NCBI GenBank assembly: GCA_013397435.1
Contig: VZRG01000271.1
Coordinates: 62,001 to 126,000, forward strand
Direction of reading: 5' to 3'
Origin: Erythrocercus mccallii
Lineage: Eukaryota; Chordata; Aves; Passeriformes; Dicruridae
Length of the DNA stretch: 64,000 nucleotides
This document shows, piece after piece, positions 1 to 14,245 of the stretch. Under the pieces are notes generated by a model. It saw only the letters and a program-made list of their open reading frames with translations. It had not been told where the DNA came from and searched no databases. Each line of letters opens with the position of its first letter. Position 1 is the stretch's first letter. A program made the translations under genes and the position numbers.

Positions 1-2879
1 AAAGGAGAAAACCTAGAGAAGATAGACTGTTGTTTGTTCCTGCTCCTTAAACTGTGTCCTGACAGTTTGACATCAGTGTCCACATAGCCACCTGACTTTC
101 TTTTCACTATTGACCTCACACTGTGCTGACTGATAGGGAGAGATGATGAAAGAGGTCTCAGATGAGCATCATCTTTTGCACTCCAGGCAGTACCCGAGAT
201 GCAATTAGCAGTGATTCAGCTGGGGTCTGCTGGGGTCTGCAGGCTTCTTGGCTTCTTGATTCACTGGTCAATGGCAGTTGATCTTTATCCATTTTAAGGA
301 GAGTATGAGCCAATGCTGATAGCAGCTTCTGCACTGTGCCCATGGCTGGAAGCAGAAGAGGAGAGAAGCAAGGAGGTCTGAGAACAGCACATGAGCTGTA
401 GTGCCTTGCTGAAATCATTCATCTCAGCAGCACAGCCTGTCTGTGCTGCATCACAGACCACCTCTGGATGGATAATAAAGGGAAAAAACCAGCCCAAGTT
501 TGGTATAATATTCCCCCTTCATAGAGCCTCCTAGTTTCTGAAGTGAGAAGCATAAATTGTTCTATGTCTGGTCCAACATGTGTCTGGACTTTTCTGTAGA
601 TCCCTTTATGCAACTAATCTTACTGTTGCCCTCTAGAGTGTGCTGGAGCAGTCAGTTCCGTATGGGAGTGATGTGTCATGTAGAAAAGTACTGCTTTATT
701 CAGTTTCTTTTAAATCTGCTGGATAATAGTTGTCTTGGGGTGTCTATTTTTCCTATTTTATTAAATGGGAAACAACTGTATAGCCATGTATCGGCTATTT
801 ATGGAAATCTATTCTGTCTCCTGGAGGGAACATGTTTTCATAGACTTTCAATATACAGGAGTGTTTCAACAAATCTGTCTACTCTCACTGTCTGCCTGAT
901 ACATCCTCGTTAAGGTGAGGTGACTCTCACTAAGTGCTACTACTGCGGGATGGGGCTCACCATGAATTTAAATGATGATGGAGGTTTGAGGTTCTCCAAT
1001 CTCTACTCATGATTGCTGCTATCTGTTTGCTTTTGGCCTCTGGTTATTTTCAATTATTTTTCACGGGCTTAATCCCAGTAATTCACACACTTTTTATCTC
1101 CTTGAATTGCAGTAGGTATGTTGTTGCATAAAAGAGATGAGTAAGGATGATTTTTCCTGTTGTTTTGATATTCTGTTGTCTGACTGTGATGTTTACCACA
1201 GCTCAGTATTTAACATTACTCTCTATGGAGGAGATCATTGAATGCTACCTCTTGGGACAGATACTTTCTTCTTTTCTTCAGAGAAGATGTGAATATCACA
1301 AATGTATTTGCTCCTATAGCTTTTCCTGGACAAAAACATGAGTGGGCTGGTAATGATATGCAACTGACCTTGCCAGGACTACAGAAAAGCATTGTCAGAT
1401 ATTAATCAAAACCATCATATAGATCATAAAGATAATTGGGGATCTGGAGGATTTGTCAGCCTTTGTACTTAAAAGAGATGTACAGTCTCAGTCCAGCCAA
1501 ACTGAACAGGTGTTTTTAAGCTGCCTTTTTTACACATACAGGATAAGCTGTTTGTGTAGCCTGGTGACCTATGAAAGCAAGAAAAAGAGAATGCAGAATC
1601 TATTTAATCATCAGAAGGGAAGAAAAACATCATGTTCTGAAAGATTTTCTACTTTTTTAAAGGGTAGTTTGGTATTATGGGTAGTACACAACCTGGAGAT
1701 CTGTATTCAGCTCTCACTGCTGCCATGGACTGCCTACCTGACTTCTGGAAAGTCACACTTATTTTATTTCCTCATGTACTAAAGTAAGTATAACAAGAGG
1801 ATATGGTACCGTGATGCTGTTGCTAATTACTCACTACATTACATAGAAACATTTGCATTGAGATATTGTTACTGTCTTATACAGAGTAGCAATGCAAATA
1901 ATCCTGCACAGTGGCCTCAAACTGAAGGAGACAAGGGCTACTGCATATCTTATCTGAAATATATCTGGGTAGATGGATGTGTGGAACCTTTAATTTCCAT
2001 GGCTTTTGCAATACTAAGTGACGTGATTTGAGAAATCGTTTTATCTGAGCTGCATCCCCATACCAAATAGCAGGACCTATGTATGCATGCAGATAGAAAA
2101 CAGGTGAAATACTTTCTGTGTTAGTTGGTTTAGGAAGGCAGAATCTCAGATGCCGTTGCTTCATAAAGTTGTCCTTCTGTAGTATTTCTGAAATGAATAT
2201 ATATTTAAAATTACTTGTAGTGTAGTACTCCTTTAAGGAATAATTTATTTTGGTTTTTATTTTTTTTCTGACCTTCTTCTTTCTTTGGAGCACAAAAAAG
2301 AAAGATGTATATAAAGCAGTGACTTGCCTGTGGTTGGGTGCCAGAAAGGTGGGAGTTTAGGGATAAGTCACCTTTCTTGATTTTCTTCTTATGAGATAAA
2401 GTTGTGATGTGTAACATGTCCAAGCCTTCTGCACCAATGACCAAAGATTTCTTACATGGGTTTGAGAAATATGTAGAAATGTCTGTTCACTGTTCAGTGT
2501 TTCAGTTACTTTAATTTAAGTTTAGCAAATGCATCCATCTTAAATGCTGAATGTAATGTGAACAAAACACTTCTGTTGTTAGTAAATGCAGGAGCAGAGT
2601 TAGAACAGTTCCTTTGTGTCATGCTGTGGTAAAACTCAGAGTATAAATCTCAGTATTCACTCTGGAACTACAACTAGAATGCAGTAGTAATTTCTGTTTT
2701 TTAGAAAGAATAACATAAAATTGTATATAGAGATTTACACAGGAAAGCTCATTCATATCACAAAATTAAGTCACATTTTCCAAGCACGTTAGCATTTATT
2801 TCTGAGAGCAAGTTACAGATGTAAGTAACTACACAACAGTACTCAGAAAGCTGGGCTTTCACAGGCATTTTTTCTTTTG

Positions 2880-2925
2880 AATCTATACTGAGATTGCTTG
2901 CAATCTATACTGAGATACTGCTTGC
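2880..2925. repeat. Short tandem duplication (22/24 bp)
   Basis: Two adjacent copies share aatctatactgagat followed by tgcttgc. The second copy (2902-2925) carries two extra bases (ac) relative to the first (2880-2901). This looks like a small local duplication in the intron, with no sign of function. Confidence 0.85.
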
Positions 2926-3231
2926 AAGAAACAGAGACAGTGGCTGAAAGAAGAGGAAGTATAACATTAAATTAAGTTTGTATAAATGAGAATACAGGCA
3001 GCCTGCTTGTTGTCCAGTGTAACACTGCTTTGCAATGTTGAGTTTTCATGAACAATAGAGGAAAAGTGTTGTTTGCTGAGGTTCACAGATCTGCAATCCA
3101 TGTCTTTCACTCTTCTGAACTCTCTGGAGCTGGTTTTTTTCTCAGCCACAACCAAAGACTTCATCCTCTGTCTTGATCCTTGCGTCCTGTGCTTAAGAAG
3201 GGAGCAGCAGCAGAGTTGTGCTCTTAATGTC

Positions 3232-3585
3232 TTTCAGGGACCTTGTTGCTGTCTACAGCTTTGTAGTGAGGGGAGGAGGAGGGGCAGGCACTGATCTCTG
3301 CTCTGTGGTGACAGTGTCAGGTCCCGAGGGAATGGCCTGCAGCTGGGTCAGGGGAGGTTTAGGTTGGATATTAGGAGAAGGTTCTTCCCCCAGAGGGTGG
3401 CTGGGAACAGGAACAGGCTGCCCAGGGCAGTGGTCACAGCACCAACCTGACAGAGCTCAAGCAGTGTTTGGACAATGCTCTCAGGCACATGGTGTGACTC
3501 CTAGGATGTCCTGTGCAGGGCTGTATTTGGACTTCATGATCCCTGTGGGTCCTTTCACATTTAGGAAACTCTGTGATTCTGTGGT
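3232..3585 (+). mobile_element. CR1 LINE, 5'-truncated 3' fragment
   Basis: The sequence follows the end of CR1 ORF2 and its 3' UTR in order: a segment like gaccttgttgctgtctaca, the ggttggatattagga box at about 3363-3380, aacaggctgcccagggcagtgg, gtttggacaatgctctcaggcac, and a terminal actctgtgattctgtgg that corresponds to the CR1 tail of ATTCTRTG units. CR1 elements are typically truncated at the 5' end, and this fragment of about 350 bp fits. It is in the same orientation as DIP2C. Some internal ORF2 sequence near the 5' edge is diverged or deleted. An ORF at 3218-3607 is only residual CR1. Confidence 0.88.
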
Positions 3586-6196
3586 TGCCTCTCTCAGCAG
3601 GGCTTAGGGTACAGCAGAAGGCTGAAGGGTTATCTGCCTGGAACTGAAAGAGAACAGGTTGAGGCTAAAAGGAGGAGCTGTAGGTAGTCCAAATGCCATT
3701 TGGGTGCCAAGGTTATATCTGGGTTCCTCATGTCCCTCTTCCCTCCCTGTTCTAGAACACAAGGTAATTTTGTTCAATTTTTAAGTTTACTATGGCTCTG
3801 TATTTTAGGCTTGCTCAATGTCTTGACGACTGTACCAGATATTTCCCATTATTGTTTGACTTATTTCCAGTTATTATAAGGAATGTATGAATTGGTTATG
3901 TATTCATATACTTACTTCTTATTTAACATAAATATATAATGAATAAATATTCTATTATTCTATTATTTTCCACTTGTTTCAGATAGTGCAGCCCATAGCT
4001 TTGCAGGAGCCTGCATCCCAAGTTTTACCAGAATCTGTTAGTCCTGTGTTGGTGGGGTAGCCAGATAAGTAAGTAGCCTGCTTACCTGAGAATCTTTCTA
4101 GAATTTACCAATGAGATCTGCTGGAGACTGTGGGTGCAGTATCTGCATTGCTGAAGGTCCACCAGTGTGTTAGCAATGCCCTGCATTTGCTGTGTGAGAA
4201 GAGAGAACTGCCAAGGTTCCTGCCTTAGGAGGGAGATGAAGGGGAGAAAGTGTCACAAGGCCCTCAGGTTGCTGAGGTGCAGCTCTGTGTGGAAACCTCT
4301 GGGTTGAAGCAGTGCTTGCCTGCAAGTTTGGGTGTGGAAATCCTCTGTAAACCATAGTAATAACATCTCTGGGACCCATGGAGGCTCCATCAGTGACTTG
4401 CCAAACTCTTAAATGAAAGCAAGCTGTGCCATTTTCTGTAGGACAAAGAGATAAGGTCAAGAAGAGAGGACTCTGTAAAGTTGTGGGTGGTATAGTCCTG
4501 AAAAAAGTGCATTGATTGACCCTGATGGGGAAGAGAATTCACAAAATGACAGTATTTTGGAGGAGGAAAGGCGGTAGTGAGCTTCAGACAAATCTGTGAT
4601 ACTCTTTGGTGAACAAAATTGCTGAACTGAATTTCAGGAGTGCATGTGTGGGTTTTATGTACGTAAGTCAAGGCTCTGTAATCTTCAGTTTTAGTGTTAA
4701 ATACTTTGGCTGCATTAGGGCAGTGATTTCCCCTGGGAAATGAAGGATGCTTTGTGTATCCCCTTCTGATCATGGATAGTAAGCATCCTTAATATCTTAC
4801 ATCTTTTCCTGGCTGGTGTCCTCCTGGTCTCCTAGAAAGAATTTAAATAAGCCCCTTGATACACTGTGAGAAAGGAAAGAGAGCAAGCACTGCTGCAGCA
4901 CATCTGATATTCCCTACATGTGCAAGCAGAAGGAAACCGTGGCCCTGGTGTACCTGAACAAAACATGGGCTTGTGTTTCTCTGAGGCCATGGCACAGGTC
5001 ATTCATCTGTCATGGAAAACATGAAAAAACAGTTGTGATTGCTCTCCACTGACTTCATTGACATGGTAAAAATGAATTCAATCACCTTTTTGATTAGGTG
5101 ACCAAAAGACAAATAAGCTGAGCTGCTTTTTTCCCCTGTAATTTCTTCATACATATGTATGCAGAGTGTAACTTCTGAAATAAGCCATTATGCAGTGCCT
5201 GACTTTGCAAAAACTTGTGATTTTTAAAGGGGCTGTTTGACATACAGCTTGCAGAGGTTAAAGAGTAAAAATGTATACACAGCCTGATGTATACAACTCA
5301 GGGTGTTTTTTCATGATGGAGGTATAAATGCTTGTTATTATGCATTATTTATATTCCAGTGGTACTTAGAATCTGCAAAGAAAAGTGCTGTTCCAGGCTC
5401 TGTGTGTGCTAATATGCTCTGATAGTGCACCTGAAACTACAGAACAGGTCAGCACTACACAATGATGCTTTCTGAGTCAGAAGTAGTTGATTTTGTAAAT
5501 GAATGTAATTTAAAAGAGAAACATTTCAGTGTTTGTTCCTAGGAACTGTAAGCCTTACATAAGCCTTTTTGGCAAAGGGGAACTTAACCTAATAAAAAAA
5601 CTGTAGTCAATATATATTTGTAAAAAACTTCTACTTGCATCCTGGTTGTCCATGTTCCCTCCCTTAGTGAACCACAACTGGTAAGCAAAGATACTTGCAG
5701 AGCTACTCCTGAATTTGCCCAGATTTTTAAGAGCATGGGCCAGTCTTACATGCCTGTAGAGTACCTATAATCACAACCCAAGTTACACCTTTAGTATGCT
5801 CTGGTGTTTTGAGCCCTTGCAAAATTTATGAGCCTAAAGATTTAGTGGTTGTATGTTCTATCATAATTTTCTGCAAAAGAAGTCTCAAATACCTCTACAT
5901 AAGGCATGTGCCTAAATACCAGTGCAAATGCAAGTTAAAAAGGGACTTCATTCTTCCAGTTTACTGAGATGGGTACTGATTTCACTTTGGTGCTCATTGA
6001 TATAATATTTGCATATTATTTTTTAAGTAGTCCTATATTCATGCAGAACTCTTGTGTAGGAGTTAGCCATGTCTAAAGAAATCAGCAAATATTTTGTGTG
6101 TAGAGGCTTGACTACATTGCTTTTTAGATTTAAAAGGAAACTTCCTAGGATTCTTTCTTCCAGCTTCCTAAAGAAAAAGTAAATTATTTTTATTTT

Positions 6197-6222
6197 ATAT
6201 GTGTGTGTGTAATATATATATA
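6197..6222. repeat. Compound TG/TA simple repeat
   Basis: A run of about six TG dinucleotides is followed by about five TA dinucleotides in an AT-rich stretch. It is an ordinary dinucleotide microsatellite. Confidence 0.85.
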
Positions 6223-7770
6223 TTTACACAATTTCAAAGACACAAAGAAAAGGAAACTGCATGTGTATATCAGATTTAAAATCAGAAGCCACTAAGGTAT
6301 TTAGAAATATTTATACAGTAGCCACTACCTTAACCACTTTCTGGAGAGAAGTTGTAGGGATGGGGTTAGTAAGAGTGTGATGCATGGGATGTTATTTTTG
6401 TTTTTGAAAGATTTGGAACACGATCCTAACAAGAAACAAGTGGAAAGGGGATTCTTTCTTTTATTAGCTAAAATCTTCTTTCTAACTTGGAGGAAAAAAA
6501 AGTCTTTGTCTTCATAATCCCTTCAACCCTCTTACTCTTCTGGGTTTAATATTCTCAAATGAGATAGGCTTAGACTGACGTGGATGTTCAAACATTTCTG
6601 CTTCAATCCAGAGAGCATTCTGGGATAGCCTAATTTTGATTGGAAAGAACCAGAGAAGTTGTGCTATCCTGGAAAAAATGTGGTTTTTACATCAGTAAGT
6701 AACTAAGCAGCTAAGTAAAAAAAGAGGGGAAGTACAAAGTAGAAGAAAATCCAACAGAAAACTCAGTTCTAATGATAACATAATGATTGGTGCTTCTGAA
6801 ATTGCAAGCATTGCAAGGAAAGTTTTTAGCAATATAGAAATAAATGATGCATATAACATTTTTTTTTTCCTTTGGATGTATGAAGTACTCCAAACATATT
6901 CTGTGTGTGATATATGTGTTTTTATTTTCCTTTTAAACCTCTGACCTTGGACCACCTTACCATAAAAGCATATCTGTCTAGTTTGCTCAGTTTAACATAG
7001 CTAATCTCTCAGTTTGGGAGCTGATAAGAGGTTGTGAAACTGGCACTGGGATAAAGGTGTGCCTTCAGAGTTTACCAGATGGGAACAGTTTGGTTAGAAG
7101 GGAGATGTGCACACGGGTGTCAGTAGCTGGGGTACGTGGGCAGTGCTGCACAGGACTGGCAGCTGGGAGCCGTGGGCTGGGAGCTCTGGGAAACCCCAGG
7201 CTGGAGCATGATCCAGGTGTTCCTCCCTTCACTACCCACTGCCTTGCCTTACCCACAGGGGAACGGGCCTGTGACTGTGGTAGTGGAGTGAGAATGATGA
7301 ACAGCATGGAAAAAACCCCTGTATCTAAAGAGTCTTGAAAATACGGAATTAATTATCTTGCAAGGAGGAACTGACAAAAGTGTGTCAAATAATGAACGCT
7401 GCAGAGAAGGTATGTCATGAACTTTTCATGGCAGAGGGTAGGGGGATATTTAAATAACTTAAAACTTGACAAATTCACACTGAATGTAATTACACTGTGG
7501 AAGTAATTCTTCATTGAAACTCCTGAGGCCAAGACTTCAGTGAGATTCAAAACAGGGTTCCAGTTTTCCTGAGGAGGCAAAAGATACTGAGCTATGGCAG
7601 TGGTTTTTGCAATGTAAGCTCTGAGGTTTAGGTGAATCTCTAATAGCTTTTGATATAATGACACTGTGAGGAGAAAGAGGGTAGATTATTGACATTTTCT
7701 CTTTGAAACTTTTTGCCTTATTGTGTCCTCTAGGTAACTAAGTATGGGCAGAGAGACATGAAAGAGCATT

Positions 7771-7850
7771 GGAAGGGATCCAGTGTGACCATTCCTCTGT
7801 TTTTGACACTGGATGGGATCCAGTGTGATCATTCCTGTGTTTCTTTCACT
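7771..7850. repeat. 40-bp tandem duplication
   Basis: Unit 1 (7771-7810) and unit 2 (7811-7850) begin ggaagggatccagtgtga and ggatgggatccagtgtga and match at about 34 of 40 positions without gaps. An ORF at 7758-7949 crosses both units but has no recognisable domain. Most likely a local duplication. Confidence 0.85.
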
Positions 7851-10800
7851 TTACCATCCATGAAAATTGATGTCTTCAGACATCCAAAGCGTGACATTAT
7901 TAGAGAAGTGGCAGAAGCCTTAGTTGCCTTCAGTAAGACACAAAGATGATGCATTTTTCCATCTTAAATGTACAGGTTTTCAGATACCACTCACTATTTT
8001 AATTATGTAACTATGGTGGGGATCATCTTTTAGTTAGAAAAAGCATCTGATTCTGGTTATGCTGTCCTTGTTTGAATTATAAAAATGAAGATTGCAGTGA
8101 AAACTGAGATGTTCAGATGGGGAGGTCAGCTTTGCAGTGCTACCATGGTAGGAAGTCATGCAGTACTGATTACATCAAATGGAAACAGTGAGGAATTCCT
8201 GTGGACCATACTGTGAAACTTCCAAACTGTGTGCGGAGGAGACCAGTTGCAAGGTCTGGTGTCAGCCTTGGCCATGGAAAGCCTTAGCTGGACTCAGCTG
8301 GTCCAGGAAGATGTTAGGATGAGCAGTACCTGAGATTGCAGGTGATTAATTAATATGAATTTTAAAAAGCTTATAAATCTTGTGAACATTAAACAGCAAG
8401 GGGATGATTGAAGACATTTGCAATGCAGCTTCAGGGTCTGCAGGTCTGAGTGAGGCTGGTCAGTGCTCAGGTAGGATGTGGACACCAAAATGTGGACACC
8501 TGGGAAGCAGAGCTGAACAGCTGACTATTTGCAAGGCAGAAAAGAATGTAGATAAGAATGAAGATCACTGAAAATGGGATTGTGGCACAGCCTTGCAGCA
8601 TCAGTGTCCACTGGAAAGAAGAGAGGAATGAAAAAAATACCAAGTCTGGGTAAAAAATAAGCAGAAGAAAATTAAGGCATGGTTTGTGCCTAGTGTTTCA
8701 TGTTTATCAAGTTTCTTTTAAGCATCAGCTGGTCCAGCAGCTGCTCTGAATGATGTATTGCTCTGTCCACATGGATTTATAGTCAGAGGTCTGTTTGGAT
8801 GTGTGGATCTGCTTGTGTAGGACAGTGATGGTGCAGCTTCTGCAGATAACTTCATCTGTGGTTTTGTCAGGTTTAAGTGGACAGTTCACACCCATGTGGG
8901 GCACTCAGGTCAGCAGCATTTGTGGGCCAAACAGGTGCCCAAGGACACAACTGCAGGGCTGAGGATCTTGGAGGCAGTACAAGGCCAAAGGTTGATAGCT
9001 GATGTGTGATGCTGGTCACATGCATTTCTGTCCAGAGCAATCTAGGTGGATGTGCTGTCTGAATGATGCTGAAAATTCAATGGTTTGTGTATATTTGTGT
9101 AAATCCTACCTTAATTCTTGATTTCTTAGTTTCCTAAAAGGTGGCTATCTTCCCAGGCTCTGCTAGTCCTATTTCCCAGCTAGAACTTAATAACAGATTA
9201 TATAAATCGAGTCTCTTGTTGATTTTCTACATGTTAAGTAATCTTTATTGGCACTTCTAAAGTATAGCTGTATTATAAATGTAAAAGCAAATGGAATGCT
9301 GGGTTTTGTAAGGTGTGTTGTTGGTGTTCCTTTGGTCCTCAGGCTGGCAATTTACCTATGGATCCACAAAATAAATAAGCCACAAGGGGAATTCCTGCAA
9401 ACCAGTGAATTAACAAACATTTGTGATAATAATTAGCTACTTTTCACTGTATGACAATCAGAGAACAAGAGCAGAAGAGTATATTTTGACATATTGATAC
9501 AAACATTCACTCATGAGCTTTCTCAAAAACTTCTAAACCACCAGCCCTGTCTGTGAAAGCCAAACTCAAGTGCTGACACTTGCCATTGTGGGAAATGGCC
9601 TTTTGCAAACGTCTGCCTCTTAGAAAAGCAGTGCTGGCTTTGGCTTCTAGCACAGGTGAAAATGAACACTCCTCAGTAAAAAATTTGCTTGCTTTTATTT
9701 CAGTAAGTATAGCTATGATTTAATTCCAGCTTCTTGAAAAGAATTCTGTGTTGCAGGAAAGAATGTAACAAGGATGTGAAATTAGTGGCTTCTTTTGGGT
9801 TGAAATACTTTATTATTTTTTGAAATACGAGGGAAAAGGCTACAGAAATCGCAGAATAACCTCATTAACGTATGAAATAAATCATGAACTCAGAACTGAG
9901 GAAAAAAAGAAAATGTTTGCACATCTGGCTTACCACAGCAAATTTCCATATCTTGATCAGGAGAAGTTGTAAGCTGGAAATGGAGAAAAAGAAGGATGAG
10001 AGTATGAAGATCTGATTTTCCAGCTGCATGGAAGTGTGTGCTCTGGACCTAGCAGAGGCTTGCAGATTTCCAAGTATTTCACAGACTCTGGAGAGTAATA
10101 ATTCCTATGAGAGCAAGTGCTTTGTGCCACCATCAGTATGAGCTGTCACATTAGGGCTGTAATAATGTTACAGAGGTGAACAACAGCAGGGAAAAAAATG
10201 GAATTGTCAAATATTGTGAAACCTGTGGAGAACAGGGACATTGATTGTCTCTTGAGGTAGCTGAAGGTATACAACTATTTTTCCTTTCAAGTTGTTCTGC
10301 AGGCTCAAGAGAGTAGACTCTGAGGCAGCCTTTGGATAGTAAGGGTCCTTGAGTTAAAGGATGCATGTTTCCAGTTCTTCATAAACACTTTGCCCACGTA
10401 ACAGGAGAACAGTGAGGTGCTTTTGGGCTTTTCTGTTCCTTTAGTAACATGCTAAAAATTGAGTTCAGTAATCAAATGATGCTAATTCATCTTGCTCTTT
10501 GAGGTCCTTGTGGAACTGAGTGCGAAAATGACATGAATGCATTTTGGTTATTGCTTTTAAAAGTGAAATTTCAGTACTCTGGTTCATGCAGAAATACCCA
10601 AGTGACGGTTTTCAAATGTAGTTTTTTTGCATAGAAAAAATGAAGTGATCTGGGTGTCTTATTAACATGAATTGCAGTTCATGTATTGCAAAGGCCTTTT
10701 AATAGCTGCTTGTTTTGTCATATCTCACTGTTGGATCAAATGGACTGTCAACAAAATGTATTTTAACATATCAGCCTAAATTGCATTTGTAGGCTATAAA

Positions 10801-13774
10801 ATAAGGATTAATTTTTCTGATTTTTTTTTTTTAGACCAGAGACAGATTTCATTTACTCTACATCACCGGGATAGGTAGATCATTTTGCCCTGCATACATT
10901 TTCCTTAGTTTTTAGGCCCAAATTTGCTTAAAAATCTAAACTGGGTTGTCTTTGAACTGCATATTAATAGAAATGAATGTTTAGTTTTTTCATGTTAGCA
11001 GGAAAAAAAAATACTTCCAGGAACTGTGCAGTTTGGGAAGCCTTTGTCTTTTTAGAAACAGTTTGTGTAATAGTTATTATATATTAATAACAGTGGAAGA
11101 AAAATTTGCTGAAATAGGCAACTAGATAATATCTGTACTGGAATGCTAAAAGCAAAAATTAAAGACAGGAAGATAAATTTAAACTTGATAAAACACAACC
11201 TGAATTATCTTTGATAAGGTAGGTTTTACAAAACTGGCTGATCTCTTGCTTTTTTGAGGTAGTTCACTTTTTTTAGACAAATGAAGTTTGTCTGCCAAGG
11301 AACCAGGAAAGCCAGTGGTATAGGATTAAATGAAAAATAATTATTTCAAGTTGAAAAGATCAAGATCAGTGACAAAATTCCCCCAGAATGGTAAAGAGCA
11401 TGCTATAACAGCTTGGAATAAATAAAAAAAACCAGTACAGCTGAATTTAGTTCCAGATGAAACTCAATTCTTCCTGAGAGTGTTTGACAAGCTCTTCTGC
11501 AGTACATGGGACTCAGTGACCCAGAAGTTGCCATGTACTTGTCTGACACCTTTTAAGACCTCCTGAAGGATAAGGTTGGTAAAAATGGGAGGTCACTTTT
11601 TCCTCAGGTGAAGGTGAGCTGTGAGGTTTGTGACTAAAACCATAATCCTTCTCTCCACAATGCTTCTTCAGGGAAGGCATCACTTTGAGGTTGCTGTGTT
11701 CACTCCCCAAGCAGCCTGTGTGGTCTGTCTCACCAGTCAGCAGTTTGCCACTGGCCTTCAGTGGGACAGAACTAAAATGCAGATGGTCTGCTTTGGGGCT
11801 GGTGCCTCGGGTGCTGAAGGGGAGTACTGAGGCACAAAATTATGAATGAATTTCCTTGGGAAGACAGTGCCAGTATTTATATATTATGATATTACAGTTT
11901 GGAAATTCCTGAGTGTGGTGTTTTCTGTGTCCAGCAGTAATACCAGAGTTACTTTTCAACGGTGTGAGAGGTAGAACAGGAGTAACAAAATTTTGCACCT
12001 GCTTAGAATTATTTGGACTGTGGAATATGGGGGGGAATGTTGACTAGATTCATAAAATGTACCTGAATGCAACCTCCTGCTAAGTTGTAGGTGCTCTTCT
12101 GCTTAGTGAAACTGTGTTCCCAGGTGAAATAAAAATAACAAAAGGGTCCATTGCAGCCATCATAGCAAGAACCTAATTGAAAACCAAAAAGAAATACTGT
12201 AGAAAGCTGTATGGGCTTTTCTAAATTTATGTGACTTACTCTATGCTTTGGATCATGTCCAGCCTGTCTCACAAAAATAAAACTGGAGAAGATGCCTTCA
12301 TGTATAAGGGCACATGTAAAAGCACATAAAAATAAACTTCCTTTCGCCTCCAGATTTGGAACAATATCTTGCCTCTTAGGTAAATCCGTTGATGGCCATC
12401 TTTCAGTTCTAAGAAGGCAACTCTAAATGAGGTAGTTTTATTTTGCACAAAATAGTTAAGAATCTGCTGAGACAGAGAGGATGTGAGTAAGTATTCGATG
12501 TTGTTGCTAGAGTGCTCATCAGTCAGAGCAAGGATGTTCATTCTGACCCGCTGTTCTTGCCTGGCAAGATGTTGGACTGAGGAGATTGTCTGAGGAGGTT
12601 GTTTCCTTTTGGATGCTTTTAAAATGAATGTGTTTCTATACTTCTGGGGGCTCTTTTGGAAGGAAACAAATTATTTTACTCTTGTTGGAAAGCTTGAAAA
12701 AAGAACTGGATTACGGGGGACTGGAATGAAGGCAGCAGGGATGTGGGTTAGGTTTTTGGGAGAATTGTTTATCAGAACTTGGAGATGTCTGGAGGCTTCC
12801 TTGAGCACTGCTTTTTTCACATTAATTACCCTTGGGCACTTTGAGTTTAGGAGAGGGTTGGTTCTCAACTGTTAGGAGTAGGAAAGCAGATGATGGATGT
12901 ATCCGGCTTTCATGGGCAATAAGCATTTGTGATCCTTGACTGCTTGCAACAAAGTTTGGTGATAGTACAGGAAATAACTTACTGAATTTAGTAAACCAAA
13001 CACCATCATTTCAGGAAAAAAAAAGTAAATATTGCCATGGAAGACATTTATGTTCCCTTCATAAATCATTATTTTTTTAAAAAAATCTTGAAAGTCATAT
13101 GTGTCATGTAGCAAAACACAGTGCACTAACACTGCAGACCAGATTGCTGGGCTCAGTGATTTCCCAAGTGATACATTTAAAGACATTTTGGTCACTCAGC
13201 ATAGTTGTCATGGTAATTCCAGTCCCTGTTCACAACTACTTAAAACTCCTCAATATTCTTCCACAGCCATTAGTGGTCTTCAAATTGTTTAAAAATGGAG
13301 TATTTTTGCTTTAGTTTTCCCATGGTAGTTAAGATATCTGTGCTTTTCTCTCTTTGCATCCAGCTGTCAGAGTATGTGGAAATTTGCATTTTCATGAAGA
13401 AGTTTTTTGGTTTTTTTCTCCAGAAGAGGTTCTATTTTTACGAAGACTGTGGGAAGAGATTTGGACATTTTGGCATTCTAATACTACAGTACAACTGCTC
13501 TACATACCTATTTTTAAAATCAATGTAATGTCTTTAACCCACATTAAGGTAAAATAACATTATTTTACATATTGTAGACAGAATTAGTTCTATTATTGAC
13601 TACCATAACTAATACCTAATACAAAAATTTTATGGTGAACTCAAGTCAATAGGAAGAATGCTGCAATGCATCAGGTAAAAACAATTCTTCTGTTTTTTCC
13701 AGCATTTCCAAAAGTTCCAGATTTCTCTTCTGAATTGAAATTTGGGAAGAAATCAGCAGTCATACTGTTACAAA

Positions 13775-14245
13775 TGTAACAAAAAAGAAACAGGCCGTAG
13801 ATTTGAAGGTGTTGAAATGAAAAAGGCCAATCGTTTTATTGTTACAAAATGAAATAAACAACTGCAGGAACAGGAGGCTGCGCTAGTCCCAGCCCCTCAC
13901 AGCAAGCCAGAAACAACAAACACGCGCACGGGGCACCCCTCAGAGCAGCCTTGTTTGTGAGAGCGAAGCAATTGCTGAGGGCAGTCAGTCCCTTCTTATA
14001 GGCTTAGTCCCCGCAGCGATCGGTCCATTTGTGATCCTCCATGTGATTGTTTCATTTCCTTGGCTCTCACTGGTCCTTATCAAGAAGCTCTCTTCATTTC
14101 TTCCCGCCTTAGTGTGATTGGTCAGGTTTGGTCCGATGTGTTATTCGGGCAGCTTTCATCCTTCTGTCCACTGTGCTTGTTTAAAGTTTAAATGATCATT
14201 GAAAACTATACAACGTTACAACTACAAACGGGCATTCCAACAACA
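13775..14245 (-). mobile_element. Probable solo LTR of an endogenous retrovirus, antisense to DIP2C
   Basis: Read on the minus strand this has the signals of a retroviral LTR in order: a CCAAT box (complement of 14116-14123), a TATAAG box (complement of 13995-14000), then AATAAA about 155 bp further on (complement of 13835-13840), followed by a short U5-like tail ending in TTACA near 13775. CpG content is raised compared with the flanking intron. No gag, pol or env sequence or second LTR is seen, so a solo LTR left by recombination is the simplest reading. The 13775 end is a reasonable TG/CA boundary. The U3 end is uncertain: 14245 is one candidate, but a further CCAAT at about 14333 suggests U3-like sequence may extend to about 14450. 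I could not establish a target-site duplication. Confidence 0.7.

Noticed and set aside
221..258. Small back-to-back duplications (gctggggtct, ggcttctt)
   Set aside because: Real but very short. Not distinguishable from ordinary slippage in an intron.
557..913. 118-codon + ORF near the window start
   Set aside because: Hydrophobic-looking composition arises from T-rich intron sequence. No domain, promoter or splice evidence.
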